From an uncultured Isosphaeraceae bacterium (GTDB lineage Bacteria > Planctomycetota > Planctomycetia > Isosphaerales > Isosphaeraceae), in contig CAMFLR010000012.1 of assembly GCA_945957605.1 (NCBI GenBank), positions 203,414 to 267,413 of the forward strand: a stretch of DNA of 64,000 nucleotides. Reading direction: 5' to 3'. The notes under the pieces were generated by a model, which had not been told where the DNA came from, ran no database searches, and saw nothing but the letters and a program-made list of their open reading frames with translations. Below are positions 8,696-17,359 of this stretch, one piece after another. The position numbers and the translations under genes are program-made. Position 1 is the stretch's first letter. Every line of letters begins with the position of its first letter.

Positions 8696-9604
8696 ATGAA
8701 GCGACGCGCATTTACGCTCATTGAACTCCTGGTCGTTATTTCGATCATCGGCGTGCTGATCGCTCTCTTGCTCCCTGCGGTTCAAGGCGCGCGAGAAGCC
8801 GGTCGCGCCACTCAGTGCAAGAACAACATCAAGCAGCTTGCCCTGGCGATCCAGTCGTACCACACCGTCAAGAACATCCTGCCCATGAGCAGTACTTCTG
8901 GCACAGGGCATGGCAACTATCACAGTGTGATCACCATGCTGCTCCCCTACATCGAGCAGCAGTCGCTCCTCACGTCGTACAACTTCTTCATGGAGCCCTA
9001 CGACCCCGCCAACGGTACGACGGTGAATACGCAGATTGATACGATGATCTGCCCCTCGGTGCCGTTGACGATGCCCCGGAAATCGGCGTCGCAAATTGTG
9101 ATTCCCACGCCCCCTGGCGGCACCTTCCCAGGTGCATCGAACTTCGCCCCCGGTCATTACGCAGCCAACTGGGGTGGCACTCGACCGGCCCCCAACGGTG
9201 ACCCCCGCGCCGATTTTGCCACCGCGAACAACACCTATCGCGGCGCGATGCTCACCGTAGCGGTCGTCATCCCCAGCAACAAAATGCTGACACGCAACTG
9301 GCGCATCGAGCAGATTCCCGACGGCAGTTCGCAGACGATCGCACTCGGTGAACGCAAAGACGGATTCGGCTGGGCCGTCGGCGGCTACGGCGGTAGTGAA
9401 TTTGACGTCTGGACGCAGCCGACTTACACCGATCCGAACCCACTGTTCCTGCCGGTCTACACCGGTTCGTTCCACCCCGGCGGTGCACATTTCGCTTACT
9501 TCGACGGCTCGGTGCGGTTTCTGAAGTCGTCGACGAACAAAGCCACCTGGTACGCGCTGTTGACGAAGGACGGCAAGGAAGTGATCAGCGCAGATTCGTA
9601 TTGA
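8696..9604 (+). CDS. DUF1559 domain protein with prepilin-type N-terminus
   Basis: Residues 1-30 are a type IV prepilin/pseudopilin leader: basic MKRRA, the FTLIELLVVISIIGVLIALL helix and the conserved LLPAVQGAREA follow-on, so a prepilin peptidase should cut before F6. The rest is the DUF1559 (SBP_bac_10-like) domain that is hugely expanded in Planctomycetes: CKNNIKQLALAIQSYH, internal Gly/Asn-rich loops, and the C-terminal H-x9-DG element FHPGGAHFAYFDGSVRFL. Members are thought to be surface or pilus-like structural proteins, but individual roles are not established. The ATG at 8696 follows GGGGG at nine bases. It is monocistronic, closed by the terminator at 9639-9677. Confidence 0.93.
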   Translation: MKRRAFTLIELLVVISIIGVLIALLLPAVQGAREAGRATQCKNNIKQLALAIQSYHTVKNILPMSSTSGTGHGNYHSVITMLLPYIEQQSLLTSYNFFMEPYDPANGTTVNTQIDTMICPSVPLTMPRKSASQIVIPTPPGGTFPGASNFAPGHYAANWGGTRPAPNGDPRADFATANNTYRGAMLTVAVVIPSNKMLTRNWRIEQIPDGSSQTIALGERKDGFGWAVGGYGGSEFDVWTQPTYTDPNPLFLPVYTGSFHPGGAHFAYFDGSVRFLKSSTNKATWYALLTKDGKEVISADSY

Positions 9605-9638
9605 TATCGCGCCGAATCCACACTTCTAACATCTATAA

Positions 9639-9686
9639 AGGCCGGCTCTGCTTCCTCACGCGAGGCAGAGCCGGCCTCTTTGTTTC
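9639..9686 (+). terminator. Rho-independent terminator after the DUF1559 gene
   Basis: Arms AGGCCGGCTCTGC (9639-9651) and GCAGAGCCGGCCT (9665-9677) pair perfectly over 13 bases and are followed by CTTTGTTTC. A diverged copy of this hairpin occurs at 12225-12268, in the same position relative to the next paralogous gene. Confidence 0.85.
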
Positions 9687-9802
9687 ACAGTTTGAGAATT
9701 GATGGGGTGATCACCACTAACCTCTTCGTGGACCGCCCCATGCATGCGACAATCGGCCCAGTTGGAGGATGTTGCGATAAGACTCGCTCGGGGATAAAAG
9801 GT

Positions 9803-12100
9803 ATGTGCGCGTTGAAACACGGATTGTTTGTTCTGTTCATCGCACAGATCGGGACAACGCTCGTTCAGGGCGAAACAGTGCGAGGAATTGTACTGGACGA
9901 GTCAGGAAAGCCCGCAAGCGGCGCTCATGTCTGGGCGACAAGCGTGGGGTCATCCCATGAGTTCCAGCGAATCGACGGCACATCCGACGACCGAGGCGGC
10001 TTTCGCATGGAAGTACCGCCGGGAAACTGGCTGTGGAATGCATCATTCGGTAAACAAAGTCTCGAAAAAGACAAGTCCGTGAATATCGATGAAGGAAAGC
10101 CGCCCAAAGAAATTGTGCTCAACCTGACCAAGAGCGGCGCACTTCGTGTCCAGCTTCTCGAGGAAGAAACCGGAAAGCCAATTGTCGGCGGAACGCTTGC
10201 ACTCGATAACGGCCTCATGCCCAAGACGGATAAGGACGGCCGTTTCGAAGTCGTTAGCCTGTCGCGCGAGGACTATCACGAAGCGATCGTTCTCATTCCG
10301 GGACGAAGGCGAAAGAGCGTGCTCTTCGAGATGTCGGAGAAGCCGATCACCGAGTTGGAGATTCGCGTTCCCGTTGCCGGCAAGATCGTCGGTCGCGTGC
10401 TCGATGCCGATGGCAAACCGATTCCGCACGCGTTTGTCGGCAGGCCGGCGTCGGGAAAGACGGTCGCGATGAAGTCGATCTGGACGAAGGCCGACGACCA
10501 GGGCCGGTTCGAGTACGACGGGGTGTCGCTCGACGCGCCCACGAATTTGAGCGCCAATGCCGCGGGGTTTGAAAGCCTTGACATTGCGGGGTTGCGAGTG
10601 GCCTCGACCAGCGCGCCGCTGACGGTCGATTTTCGACTCAAACTCCGTCCAGGAGCAAAACCGATCGGAGCAGCGAAGGGAGACGCAGCTCCGAAACCGG
10701 CCAATCACCGCGATCTGTACGGCGTCGTGCGCAACATTGACAAGAAACCTCTGGAAGGAGTGCTGGTCCGTTGGGGACCTGATGCCACGACGGGCGCCAT
10801 CGAGGCGAAGACCGACGCCAATGGCAAGTTCAAGCTGGAGAATGTGCCGAACGCACCCTATTTTGTGTGCGCGATACCCCCGCAGCGCGATGTCGCGGCC
10901 CTGCTGGAGCCGGTTGGAGCACTCGGCGATCTTGACCTCGATCTCATTCTCGAAGCGGGCCATACCGTCAAAGGTGTGCTGCAAGACGCGCGCGGGGCAC
11001 CGATCGCGGGGATTTCCGTTCTACCCAGTTTGACGAAGCCCAATTCTCGGTCGCTCTATTTGCGCGATCGCGAAACAAAGACTGACGCCAAGGGACGGTT
11101 TGAAATCAACGGTCTCGCAGCGAAGGGCATGCAATTCACTTTTATGGGCTCAGGTTTTACGTCGATTCGCGATCGAAGCCTGGAAGTCGACAAGGAGCAT
11201 ACCATCGTCGGTAAGCCGGCCGGCGTCATTCGGGGCCGAGTCGTCGATTCCGACGGCAAGCCCGTACGCTCGTTTCGCGTACTGCTCAACATCTCGCGCC
11301 AACGCAGGCAGAATGATCTATTCGGCGGTTTCTTCGCGGGATACGGCGGCGCTGGGTTGTCGTTCACGACCGACGACGGAACGTTCCTCATTCGTAATCT
11401 GCAAGCGAATTCTGTTCAACGCGTGACAATCTTCGCACCCGGCTACGGCGAGTCCTCGATCGACCGCGTCGAAGCCCTTCCGCTGAGCGAATGGTCCGCC
11501 GACCGCGTACTCACGTGCAAGCTCCAACCCGCATTTAATCTCAATGTTCATGTTGTTGAAGACAGCACGGGTAAGCCGATTCCCGACGCGCGAGTGGCTG
11601 TTATTTATAATGACCCAAGCATCGACGCAGGTTTCGCTTGGGGCCATCACGATGCCTCGGGAACTGAGACGATCCGGCGCCGGACGAAAGCCGACGGAGT
11701 CGCGAGTTTCTCGCCGCTGTCGCTTGCCGAAGGGTCGCTGATCGTTCAGGCGCAGGGCTTTACAAGGCACCATCAAGGGTGGCGCGACGGCGCAAAGGAA
11801 GTGACCATTCGTCTCAAACCGGCCGCGACGATTTCCGGCGGAGTTATTGATAAATCGAAGAATACGCCAATCAACGGAGCCAACGTTTACTTGGTCGCGT
11901 CCGATCAATCATTTTATACGGATGTCACGGGACGATTGCAGCCGGGCAAGTTCCAAATCGACGAACTGCCGGGCGATGAATATCAGGTAATGGTTCGTTC
12001 CGCCGAGGGTAAGCAACTCTACGACGGGAAGCTTGCAATCAAAGCCCGCGAAACAGTCGTCCTTGACGTCGAGGTAGTGACCGAGGACGCAGCGAAATGA
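9803..12100 (+). CDS. Secreted carboxypeptidase-regulatory-like repeat protein, paralogue 1
   Basis: A 765-residue exported protein built of about seven beta-sandwich CarbopepD_reg-like (CRLD) repeats of roughly 90-100 residues. Each opens with a G-x-V-x-D-x-x-GKP-[IV]-x-x-A-x-V signature: VRGIVLDESGKPASGAHV, VGRVLDADGKPIPHAFV, YGVVRNIDKKPLEGVLV, KGVLQDARGAPIAGISV, RGRVVDSDGKPVRSFRV, VHVVEDSTGKPIPDARV and SGGVIDKSKNTPINGANV. The signal peptide is residues 1-24 (MCALKHGLFVLFIAQIGTTL, cleavage near VQG). I chose the ATG at 9803 because it gives this signal peptide, has GGGGA eight bases upstream, and coincides with the start of paralogue 2. Such domains are adhesion or structural modules of the cell surface; there is no catalytic domain. 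Confidence 0.88.
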   Translation: MCALKHGLFVLFIAQIGTTLVQGETVRGIVLDESGKPASGAHVWATSVGSSHEFQRIDGTSDDRGGFRMEVPPGNWLWNASFGKQSLEKDKSVNIDEGKPPKEIVLNLTKSGALRVQLLEEETGKPIVGGTLALDNGLMPKTDKDGRFEVVSLSREDYHEAIVLIPGRRRKSVLFEMSEKPITELEIRVPVAGKIVGRVLDADGKPIPHAFVGRPASGKTVAMKSIWTKADDQGRFEYDGVSLDAPTNLSANAAGFESLDIAGLRVASTSAPLTVDFRLKLRPGAKPIGAAKGDAAPKPANHRDLYGVVRNIDKKPLEGVLVRWGPDATTGAIEAKTDANGKFKLENVPNAPYFVCAIPPQRDVAALLEPVGALGDLDLDLILEAGHTVKGVLQDARGAPIAGISVLPSLTKPNSRSLYLRDRETKTDAKGRFEINGLAAKGMQFTFMGSGFTSIRDRSLEVDKEHTIVGKPAGVIRGRVVDSDGKPVRSFRVLLNISRQRRQNDLFGGFFAGYGGAGLSFTTDDGTFLIRNLQANSVQRVTIFAPGYGESSIDRVEALPLSEWSADRVLTCKLQPAFNLNVHVVEDSTGKPIPDARVAVIYNDPSIDAGFAWGHHDASGTETIRRRTKADGVASFSPLSLAEGSLIVQAQGFTRHHQGWRDGAKEVTIRLKPAATISGGVIDKSKNTPINGANVYLVASDQSFYTDVTGRLQPGKFQIDELPGDEYQVMVRSAEGKQLYDGKLAIKARETVVLDVEVVTEDAAK

Positions 12101-12224
12101 GCCGTTGATGCCAGGATAGTCTGCCCCCTGGTGCTACTTCGTTCTCGGACACTACGCAGCAAGCGACAAAGCACGTCAAGTAAGTGATTGGCGCGGATTC
12201 CCGCCGATCGATTCTCAAACCCGA

Positions 12225-12275
12225 AAAGGCCGACTCTGCCCTCTCATTCTGAAGCAGGGTCGGCCTTTGCGATTC
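12225..12275 (+). terminator. Rho-independent terminator between the two CRLD paralogues
   Basis: Arms 12225-12239 (AAAGGCCGACTCTGC) and 12254-12268 pair over 15 bases with one G-U. The right arm ends in CTTTGCG, so the U-tract is short. It is a diverged copy of the hairpin at 9639-9677. Confidence 0.75.
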
Positions 12276-12389
12276 ACCTCGCGGGCATTCAGAAAGCAAT
12301 CCGCACAGACCTCTTCGTTGATGGCCTCATGCGTGCGACAATCGGCCGAATTGAAGTGCCGGGATAAGACTCGCTTGGGAGCTAACGCG

Positions 12390-14693
12390 ATGTGCGCGCT
12401 GAAACGCTGGTTGTTCGTTCTGTTCATCGCGCAGCTAGGCACGATGCTCGTTCAGGGCGAGACTGTGCGTGGAACAGTGCGAGACGAGTCGGGAAAGCCC
12501 GCGAGCGGCGCGCATGTTTGGGCGACAAATGTGAGCACGTACCACGAGTCTCAACGGATCGACGGCACGACGGACGATCGCGGCAGCTTTCGCATCGAAG
12601 TACCGCCGGGACGTTGGATTCTGAATGCGAATCTCGGCGTGCAAGGTCTCGACAATGTGGACTATTTGAATATCAATGCAGGAACGCCAATCAAGGAACG
12701 AACACTCCAACTCGTCCGGAACGGCGAGCTTCGTGTGCGGATGCTCGAGGATGAAACAGGAAAGCCAATTGTCGGCGGAACACTGGCGGTCGATAACGGG
12801 CTGACGCCAAAGACGGACGGCGATGGTCGGCTCCAAGTGCCGAGCCTGACCTTCCGCGCTCACGAAGCGGTTGTTCACGTTCCCGGACGGATGCGGAAGA
12901 GAGTTCATTTCGAGATGTCGGAGAAGCCGATCACCGAACTGGAAATCCGCGTCCCAGCCGCTGGCAAGGTGATCGGTCGCGTGCTTGATGCCGACGGCAA
13001 ACCCATTCCGAACGCCTTTGTCGGCAAGGGGGCGAATGGGCTTGTCGTAGTGACAAAGCGGCTTTGGACCAAGGTCGATGACCAGGGCCGGTTCGAGTAT
13101 GACGGCTTACCGATCAATGCCCCTACACGTTTGATGGCCGAAGCCGAAGGGTTTATCGCCTTCGACTCGGAGTTCCTTCGAATCACGTCGGCCAGCACGC
13201 CGCTGACCGTCGACTTCCGACTCAAACCTCAACCAGGTGCGCAGCCAATCGGAGTCGCCGCTGGAGCGGCGAAGGGAGATTCGGCCCCGGAATCAGCAGG
13301 TTCGCGCGACCTGTATGGAATCGTGCGCAACGCCAGCAAGAATCCGGTTGAAGGAGCCACGGTGCGCTGGGGGGCGGATGGAACGATCGAAACGAAAACC
13401 GACGCCAACGGCAAATTCAAGTTGGCGAACGTGCCGAACGTGTCTGGTTTTGTATGCGTGCTGCCCGAGCTCAGCGATACAGCGCCTCTGCTCGAACCCG
13501 TGACGGTTCGGGGTGATCTGGACCTTGATCTCGCGCTCGAACCCGGTCACAGCATAAAGGGCGTAGTCCAGGATGCGCACGGCATTCCGTTCGTAGGCAT
13601 TTCGGTCTCACCCAGCCTGACGAAGCTTGGATCCCGGCCGCTTGTATTGCTCGATCGCAGGGCGAGAACCGACGCGCAGGGACGCTTTGAAATCAGTGGT
13701 CTTCCAGCGACGGGCGTGCAATTCGCGTTCTTTGGATCGGGTCTTACGCAGATTCGCGATCGCCTCCTTGAAGTCGATAAGGAACATACTGTCGTCGCCA
13801 AGGCTGCCGGCTCCATTAGGGGCCGCGTGGTTGACGCCGACGGCAAGCCTGTGCGCTCGTTTCGAGTTTTGCTCGGGTACCCGCATGAAAGCATGGCAAA
13901 TGACGTCTCCGGTGGGTTCCCCACCGAGTTTTCGAGGTCGGGACTGTCATTCACGAGTGACGATGGTTCATTCCTCATTCGCAATCTCCAAGCGAATTCG
14001 ATTCAGCGTGTGACCATCCTTGCGGCCGGCCACGGCGAGAGTTCGCTCGACCGCGTCGGAGCCGTTCCGTTGACCGAGCGGGTGGCCGGTCGCGAACTGA
14101 TTTTCAAATTGCCACTCCCGTTCAACGTGAAAGTCACCGTGGTTGAAGACAGTACGGGGAAACCAATTCCCGGCGCCGAAGTCGCGATACTGAATACGAC
14201 TCCAGATGTCGATAAGCTCTTCTTCGTCTGGGACGATGATTGGTTCCTCGTGTGCGATGAAATGCGAGGCCGGACCAAGGCAGACGGCGTCGCCAGATTC
14301 TCGCCCCTAGGGTTTGGGGAGGGTACGGTAACTGTTCGCGCCAAGGGGTTCGCCAGGCACCATCAGAGCTGGCGTGACGACGCCGAGGAACTGACAGTTC
14401 GACTCAAGCCGGCCGCCTCAATGACCGGGCGCGTTCTTGATAAAGCCACAAATGCACCACTCAACCTAGGCGCGGTGTTCTTGAGAGGCCCGGATCGATC
14501 GTCACGCCAGGACATTACGGGCCGATCACAGCCCGGCGAATTTCATTTTGACGAGTTGCCTGGTGGTGAATATATGATCACAATCGGCTCTGAAGAGAAG
14601 AGGCGGAGTATATATTCCGGAAAACTCTCGGTCAAAGCTGGTGAAAACCTCGTGATCGACTTCGAGGTATCAACCGCAGGTCCAGCGCGATGA
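12390..14693 (+). CDS. Secreted carboxypeptidase-regulatory-like repeat protein, paralogue 2
   Basis: 767 residues, collinear with paralogue 1 over its whole length, with the same signal peptide (MCALKRWLFVLFIAQLGTML) and the same series of CRLD repeats (for example RGTVRDESGKPASGAHV, IGRVLDADGKPIPNAFV, RGRVVDADGKPVRSFRV). Differences cluster in the loops between beta strands. There is a small insertion at AGAAKGDSAPESAGSRDLYG, and the segment after the sixth repeat (NTTPDVDKLFFVWDDDWFL) is unlike the matching region of copy 1. The ATG at 12390 is preceded by GGGAG at eight bases. It has its own leader and an upstream terminator, so it is probably transcribed separately from paralogue 1. The next gene starts 66 bases after its stop and may be read through. 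Confidence 0.88.
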   Translation: MCALKRWLFVLFIAQLGTMLVQGETVRGTVRDESGKPASGAHVWATNVSTYHESQRIDGTTDDRGSFRIEVPPGRWILNANLGVQGLDNVDYLNINAGTPIKERTLQLVRNGELRVRMLEDETGKPIVGGTLAVDNGLTPKTDGDGRLQVPSLTFRAHEAVVHVPGRMRKRVHFEMSEKPITELEIRVPAAGKVIGRVLDADGKPIPNAFVGKGANGLVVVTKRLWTKVDDQGRFEYDGLPINAPTRLMAEAEGFIAFDSEFLRITSASTPLTVDFRLKPQPGAQPIGVAAGAAKGDSAPESAGSRDLYGIVRNASKNPVEGATVRWGADGTIETKTDANGKFKLANVPNVSGFVCVLPELSDTAPLLEPVTVRGDLDLDLALEPGHSIKGVVQDAHGIPFVGISVSPSLTKLGSRPLVLLDRRARTDAQGRFEISGLPATGVQFAFFGSGLTQIRDRLLEVDKEHTVVAKAAGSIRGRVVDADGKPVRSFRVLLGYPHESMANDVSGGFPTEFSRSGLSFTSDDGSFLIRNLQANSIQRVTILAAGHGESSLDRVGAVPLTERVAGRELIFKLPLPFNVKVTVVEDSTGKPIPGAEVAILNTTPDVDKLFFVWDDDWFLVCDEMRGRTKADGVARFSPLGFGEGTVTVRAKGFARHHQSWRDDAEELTVRLKPAASMTGRVLDKATNAPLNLGAVFLRGPDRSSRQDITGRSQPGEFHFDELPGGEYMITIGSEEKRRSIYSGKLSVKAGENLVIDFEVSTAGPAR

Positions 14694-14759
14694 GCCATCG
14701 CCGAATTGCATAGAGTCCTCAACACGCGTTCATTTCCAATCCAGGGAGTTCCCACCACC

Positions 14760-15659
14760 ATGTTTCGACGCGTACGGATGAGCGTTCTGGCCGCTTCGGC
14801 CTGCGTCTTAGGTTCGATCCCAGCCTGGGGCCAGGCCGAACCCAAGGCTCAGCCCAAGGTGATCATCGCCAACGATCTGGTTTACACCAAGGTTGGCGGC
14901 GAGGAATTGAAGGTTGACGTCGCGCGGCCGGAGGAGGGGAGTGGACCTTTCCCGGGAGTGTTGGTGATCCACGGCGGCGGCTGGCGCGGCGGCGACAAGG
15001 CCAGCAATCGCGGCCTGCTCGCCGAATTCGCCAGGCGAGGCTATGTAGCGATCTCGCCGCAGTATCGCTTCTGCCCCAAGCACGTTTTCCCCGCTCAGGT
15101 TCATGACGTCAAAGCCGCAGTCCGCTGGCTGCGTTCGCACAAGGATGAGTACAAGCTGGATTCCGACCACATCGGCGCCGTCGGGTTCTCTGCTGGTGGT
15201 CACCTCTCGCTGATGCTCGGCGTGACCGACTCTGGCGATGGTCTCGAAGGCGACGTCCCGGCCGATGCTCCCAGCTCGAAGGTGCAAGCGGTCGTGAACT
15301 ACTTCGGCCCAACCGACCTGGCCGCGAGCGACTACCCCGACGTCTCGAAGGGACTGCTCAAGGACTTCATCGGCGGCACGCCAGCGGAAAAGGCCGATGC
15401 TTACGCCAAGGCGTCACCACTTACGTTCGTGAATGCCGGCGATCCGCCGATTCTTACGTTCCAGGGAACGAAAGACGTCCTTGTTCCCTACAGTCAGGCG
15501 ACCAAGCTCGGCGATGCCCAGACGAAGAACGGGCTCGCGGGCCGCGTTGAGATCTTGATTAACCTCGGCCACGGCTGGGGCGGACCCGACATCATCCACA
15601 CCCAGGCCGGCACGTTCGCGTTCTTCGACCGCTATCTCAAGCCAGCGCCGAAGAAGTAA
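14760..15659 (+). CDS. Secreted alpha/beta hydrolase (carboxylesterase, BD-FAE-like)
   Basis: A 299-residue exported esterase. Signal peptide 1-24 (cleavage near AWG-QA). The hormone-sensitive-lipase/BD-FAE arrangement is clear: oxyanion motif H71-GGGW75, nucleophile elbow G142-F-S144-A-G, the acid in GTKDVLVPYSQ, and the catalytic histidine in NLGHGWGG. Such enzymes deacylate small esters and often work with polysaccharide hydrolases. Here the GH44 glucanase begins 46 bases downstream on the same strand, which would fit release of acetyl or similar esters from hemicellulose (inference). I chose the ATG at 14760 because GGGAG lies upstream and the frame before it adds an unlikely 18-residue leader. 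Confidence 0.88.
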   Translation: MFRRVRMSVLAASACVLGSIPAWGQAEPKAQPKVIIANDLVYTKVGGEELKVDVARPEEGSGPFPGVLVIHGGGWRGGDKASNRGLLAEFARRGYVAISPQYRFCPKHVFPAQVHDVKAAVRWLRSHKDEYKLDSDHIGAVGFSAGGHLSLMLGVTDSGDGLEGDVPADAPSSKVQAVVNYFGPTDLAASDYPDVSKGLLKDFIGGTPAEKADAYAKASPLTFVNAGDPPILTFQGTKDVLVPYSQATKLGDAQTKNGLAGRVEILINLGHGWGGPDIIHTQAGTFAFFDRYLKPAPKK

Positions 15660-15705
15660 TTTCGTTGAGACTCCCCTCCCAACCTCGCGAAATCCGAGGC
15701 CGCAA

Positions 15706-17262
15706 ATGAGCGCAAGCATAATCCCTCTCATTCTCGGGTTGATCGCCGCTGAGCCGGCCACCGTCAGAATCAATCTCGACACACGGCCGATGCATGCGAT
15801 CAGCCCTGGAATTTATGGTGCGTCGGGAGTTTCGCCCGAGCTTGCCGCGAAATACGGCCTCACGACCATTCGCTGGGGCGGCAATCGTTCGTCACGCTAC
15901 AACTGGAAAACCGAAGCCGATAACGCCGGCTCCGACTGGTTCTTCTTGAACGGAAAAGCCGGATCGTGGCAGGGCTTTGTCGATGGGACGCAACGCGCGG
16001 GCATTTCGACTTATCTCACCGTGCCAATGCTTCCCTGGGTCGCCAAAGGGGCGGAGGGGTGGAGCTTCTCGGTAAAAAAATACGGCCCGCAGCAAAAGGC
16101 GGAGTCGTACGTTCCCGATCGCGGCAACGGCGTGAAGCCGAACGGCACGCCGATCGTCGATAACAATCCCCTCGATGCGTCGGTCGAATCAACGCCTGAG
16201 TTTCAGGCCGAAGGAATTGCCAAGCTCAAATATCCCAACCAAGCGCTACCGCGAATCTACGGGCTCGATAACGAGCCTATGCTCTGGAACCACACCCATC
16301 GCGACGTCCATCGCATCCCGCCAGGCTACGACGAGGTCTTCACGCGAGGGCGCGACTACGCTCTGGCGATCAAGGGCGTCGATCCGGGCGCACTCATCGC
16401 CGGCCCTTGCAGTTGGGGCTGGACCGATCTGACGTTCTCCGCGCTCGACGCCGCGACCGATAACTACGCCACCCACGCCGACAACCGCGCTCACGGCAGC
16501 GTGCCGTTTCTGGCCTGGTATTTGAGCGAGATGCGCAAGGCGTCGGCCAAGGCCGAAAAGCGGCTGCTCGACCTCGTCGACGTGCATTTCTATCCGCAGG
16601 GACAAGTCGACGGGCAGATGGTTTACGGCGGCAAGAACACGTCGGACGCGTTGCGTGCGCTTCGGCTCCGCTCGACGCGGGGGCTCTGGGATCGAACTTA
16701 TCGCGACGAAAGTTGGATTCGCGATCCGGTGCAACTCATCCCGCGCGTGAAAGATTGGATCAACGGAGTCTATCCCGGCACGAAATTGTGCATCGGCGAA
16801 TATAACTGGGGCGGCGACGACGATATCAGCGGCGCGATTGCCCAGGCCGACGTGCTCGGAATTTTCGCGCGGGAGAAGGTTGATTACGCTTACCTCTGGG
16901 CGGGCCTGGCCGGCACGCAACGGTTCGCGTTCGAGCTTTATCGCAATCCCGACGGCAAACACAACGGCTTCGGCACGACGTACCTGGACGCGCATTCGAG
17001 CGATCCCGAACGAGTGACCGCCTACGCCGCGCGACGGGCCGACCGCGCGGTCACGATCGTGCTGATCAACAAGGATCTCAAAACGACGGCCGAGGTGGAG
17101 ATCTCCGCGCGTACCACGGCCGGGGATCTCTTCGTGCTGCCCAATCCGCCAGGGCCAGTGCGCGCGGAAAAATGGCAGACAGCCGAGCGAGATCTCAAGC
17201 TCAAATTGCAACCGCTGACGGCGACGATGGTCGTGTTTCCCTACGTGGACTCCAGGCGCTGA
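15706..17262 (+). CDS. Glycoside hydrolase family 44 protein (endoglucanase/xyloglucanase-like)
   Basis: 518 residues. The family 44 pattern is readable: FGxN-like entry GIYGASGVSPELAAKYGLTTIRWGGNRSSRYNW, the acid/base motif YGLDNE190-PMLWNHTHRDVH, DVHFYPQ near residue 293, and the nucleophile motif LCIGE365-YNWGGDDDISGAI. A C-terminal beta-sandwich (RTTAGDLFVLPNPP through TATMVVFPY) completes the GH44 fold. GH44 enzymes cut beta-1,4-glucans and xyloglucan internally. The N-terminus has a short hydrophobic stretch (SIIPLILGLIAAEPA) that may be a signal peptide. The ATG at 15706 has GAGG six bases upstream. It lies between an esterase and two membrane glycosyltransferases in one orientation with short gaps. 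Confidence 0.9.
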   Translation: MSASIIPLILGLIAAEPATVRINLDTRPMHAISPGIYGASGVSPELAAKYGLTTIRWGGNRSSRYNWKTEADNAGSDWFFLNGKAGSWQGFVDGTQRAGISTYLTVPMLPWVAKGAEGWSFSVKKYGPQQKAESYVPDRGNGVKPNGTPIVDNNPLDASVESTPEFQAEGIAKLKYPNQALPRIYGLDNEPMLWNHTHRDVHRIPPGYDEVFTRGRDYALAIKGVDPGALIAGPCSWGWTDLTFSALDAATDNYATHADNRAHGSVPFLAWYLSEMRKASAKAEKRLLDLVDVHFYPQGQVDGQMVYGGKNTSDALRALRLRSTRGLWDRTYRDESWIRDPVQLIPRVKDWINGVYPGTKLCIGEYNWGGDDDISGAIAQADVLGIFAREKVDYAYLWAGLAGTQRFAFELYRNPDGKHNGFGTTYLDAHSSDPERVTAYAARRADRAVTIVLINKDLKTTAEVEISARTTAGDLFVLPNPPGPVRAEKWQTAERDLKLKLQPLTATMVVFPYVDSRR

Positions 17263-17359
17263 GGCTTGATTCGCACAGCGTTTGGGACCAGACTGGAAGG
17301 GGGCGAAAAAGCCGCCGGGCGGCGATGTTGCGATTTGGTGAAATCAGCGAGGCTTGAGC

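Larger units (their letters stand above)
9639..12100 (+). repeat. Tandem duplication unit, copy 1 (terminator + leader + CRLD gene)
   Basis: This block and 12225-14693 are diverged direct copies. The similarity begins at the terminator hairpin, continues through the leader (CCTCTTCGT, ATGCRTGCGACAATCGGCC and GATAAGACTCGCT are shared) and runs through the whole gene to near its stop codon. Confidence 0.8.
12225..14693 (+). repeat. Tandem duplication unit, copy 2
   Basis: Second copy of the block described at 9639-12100. No third hairpin copy is found after 14693, so there are two units only. Confidence 0.8.

Noticed and set aside
8594..9490. Reverse open frame of 298 codons
   Set aside because: Antisense to the DUF1559 gene, which has a prepilin leader and H-x9-DG end.
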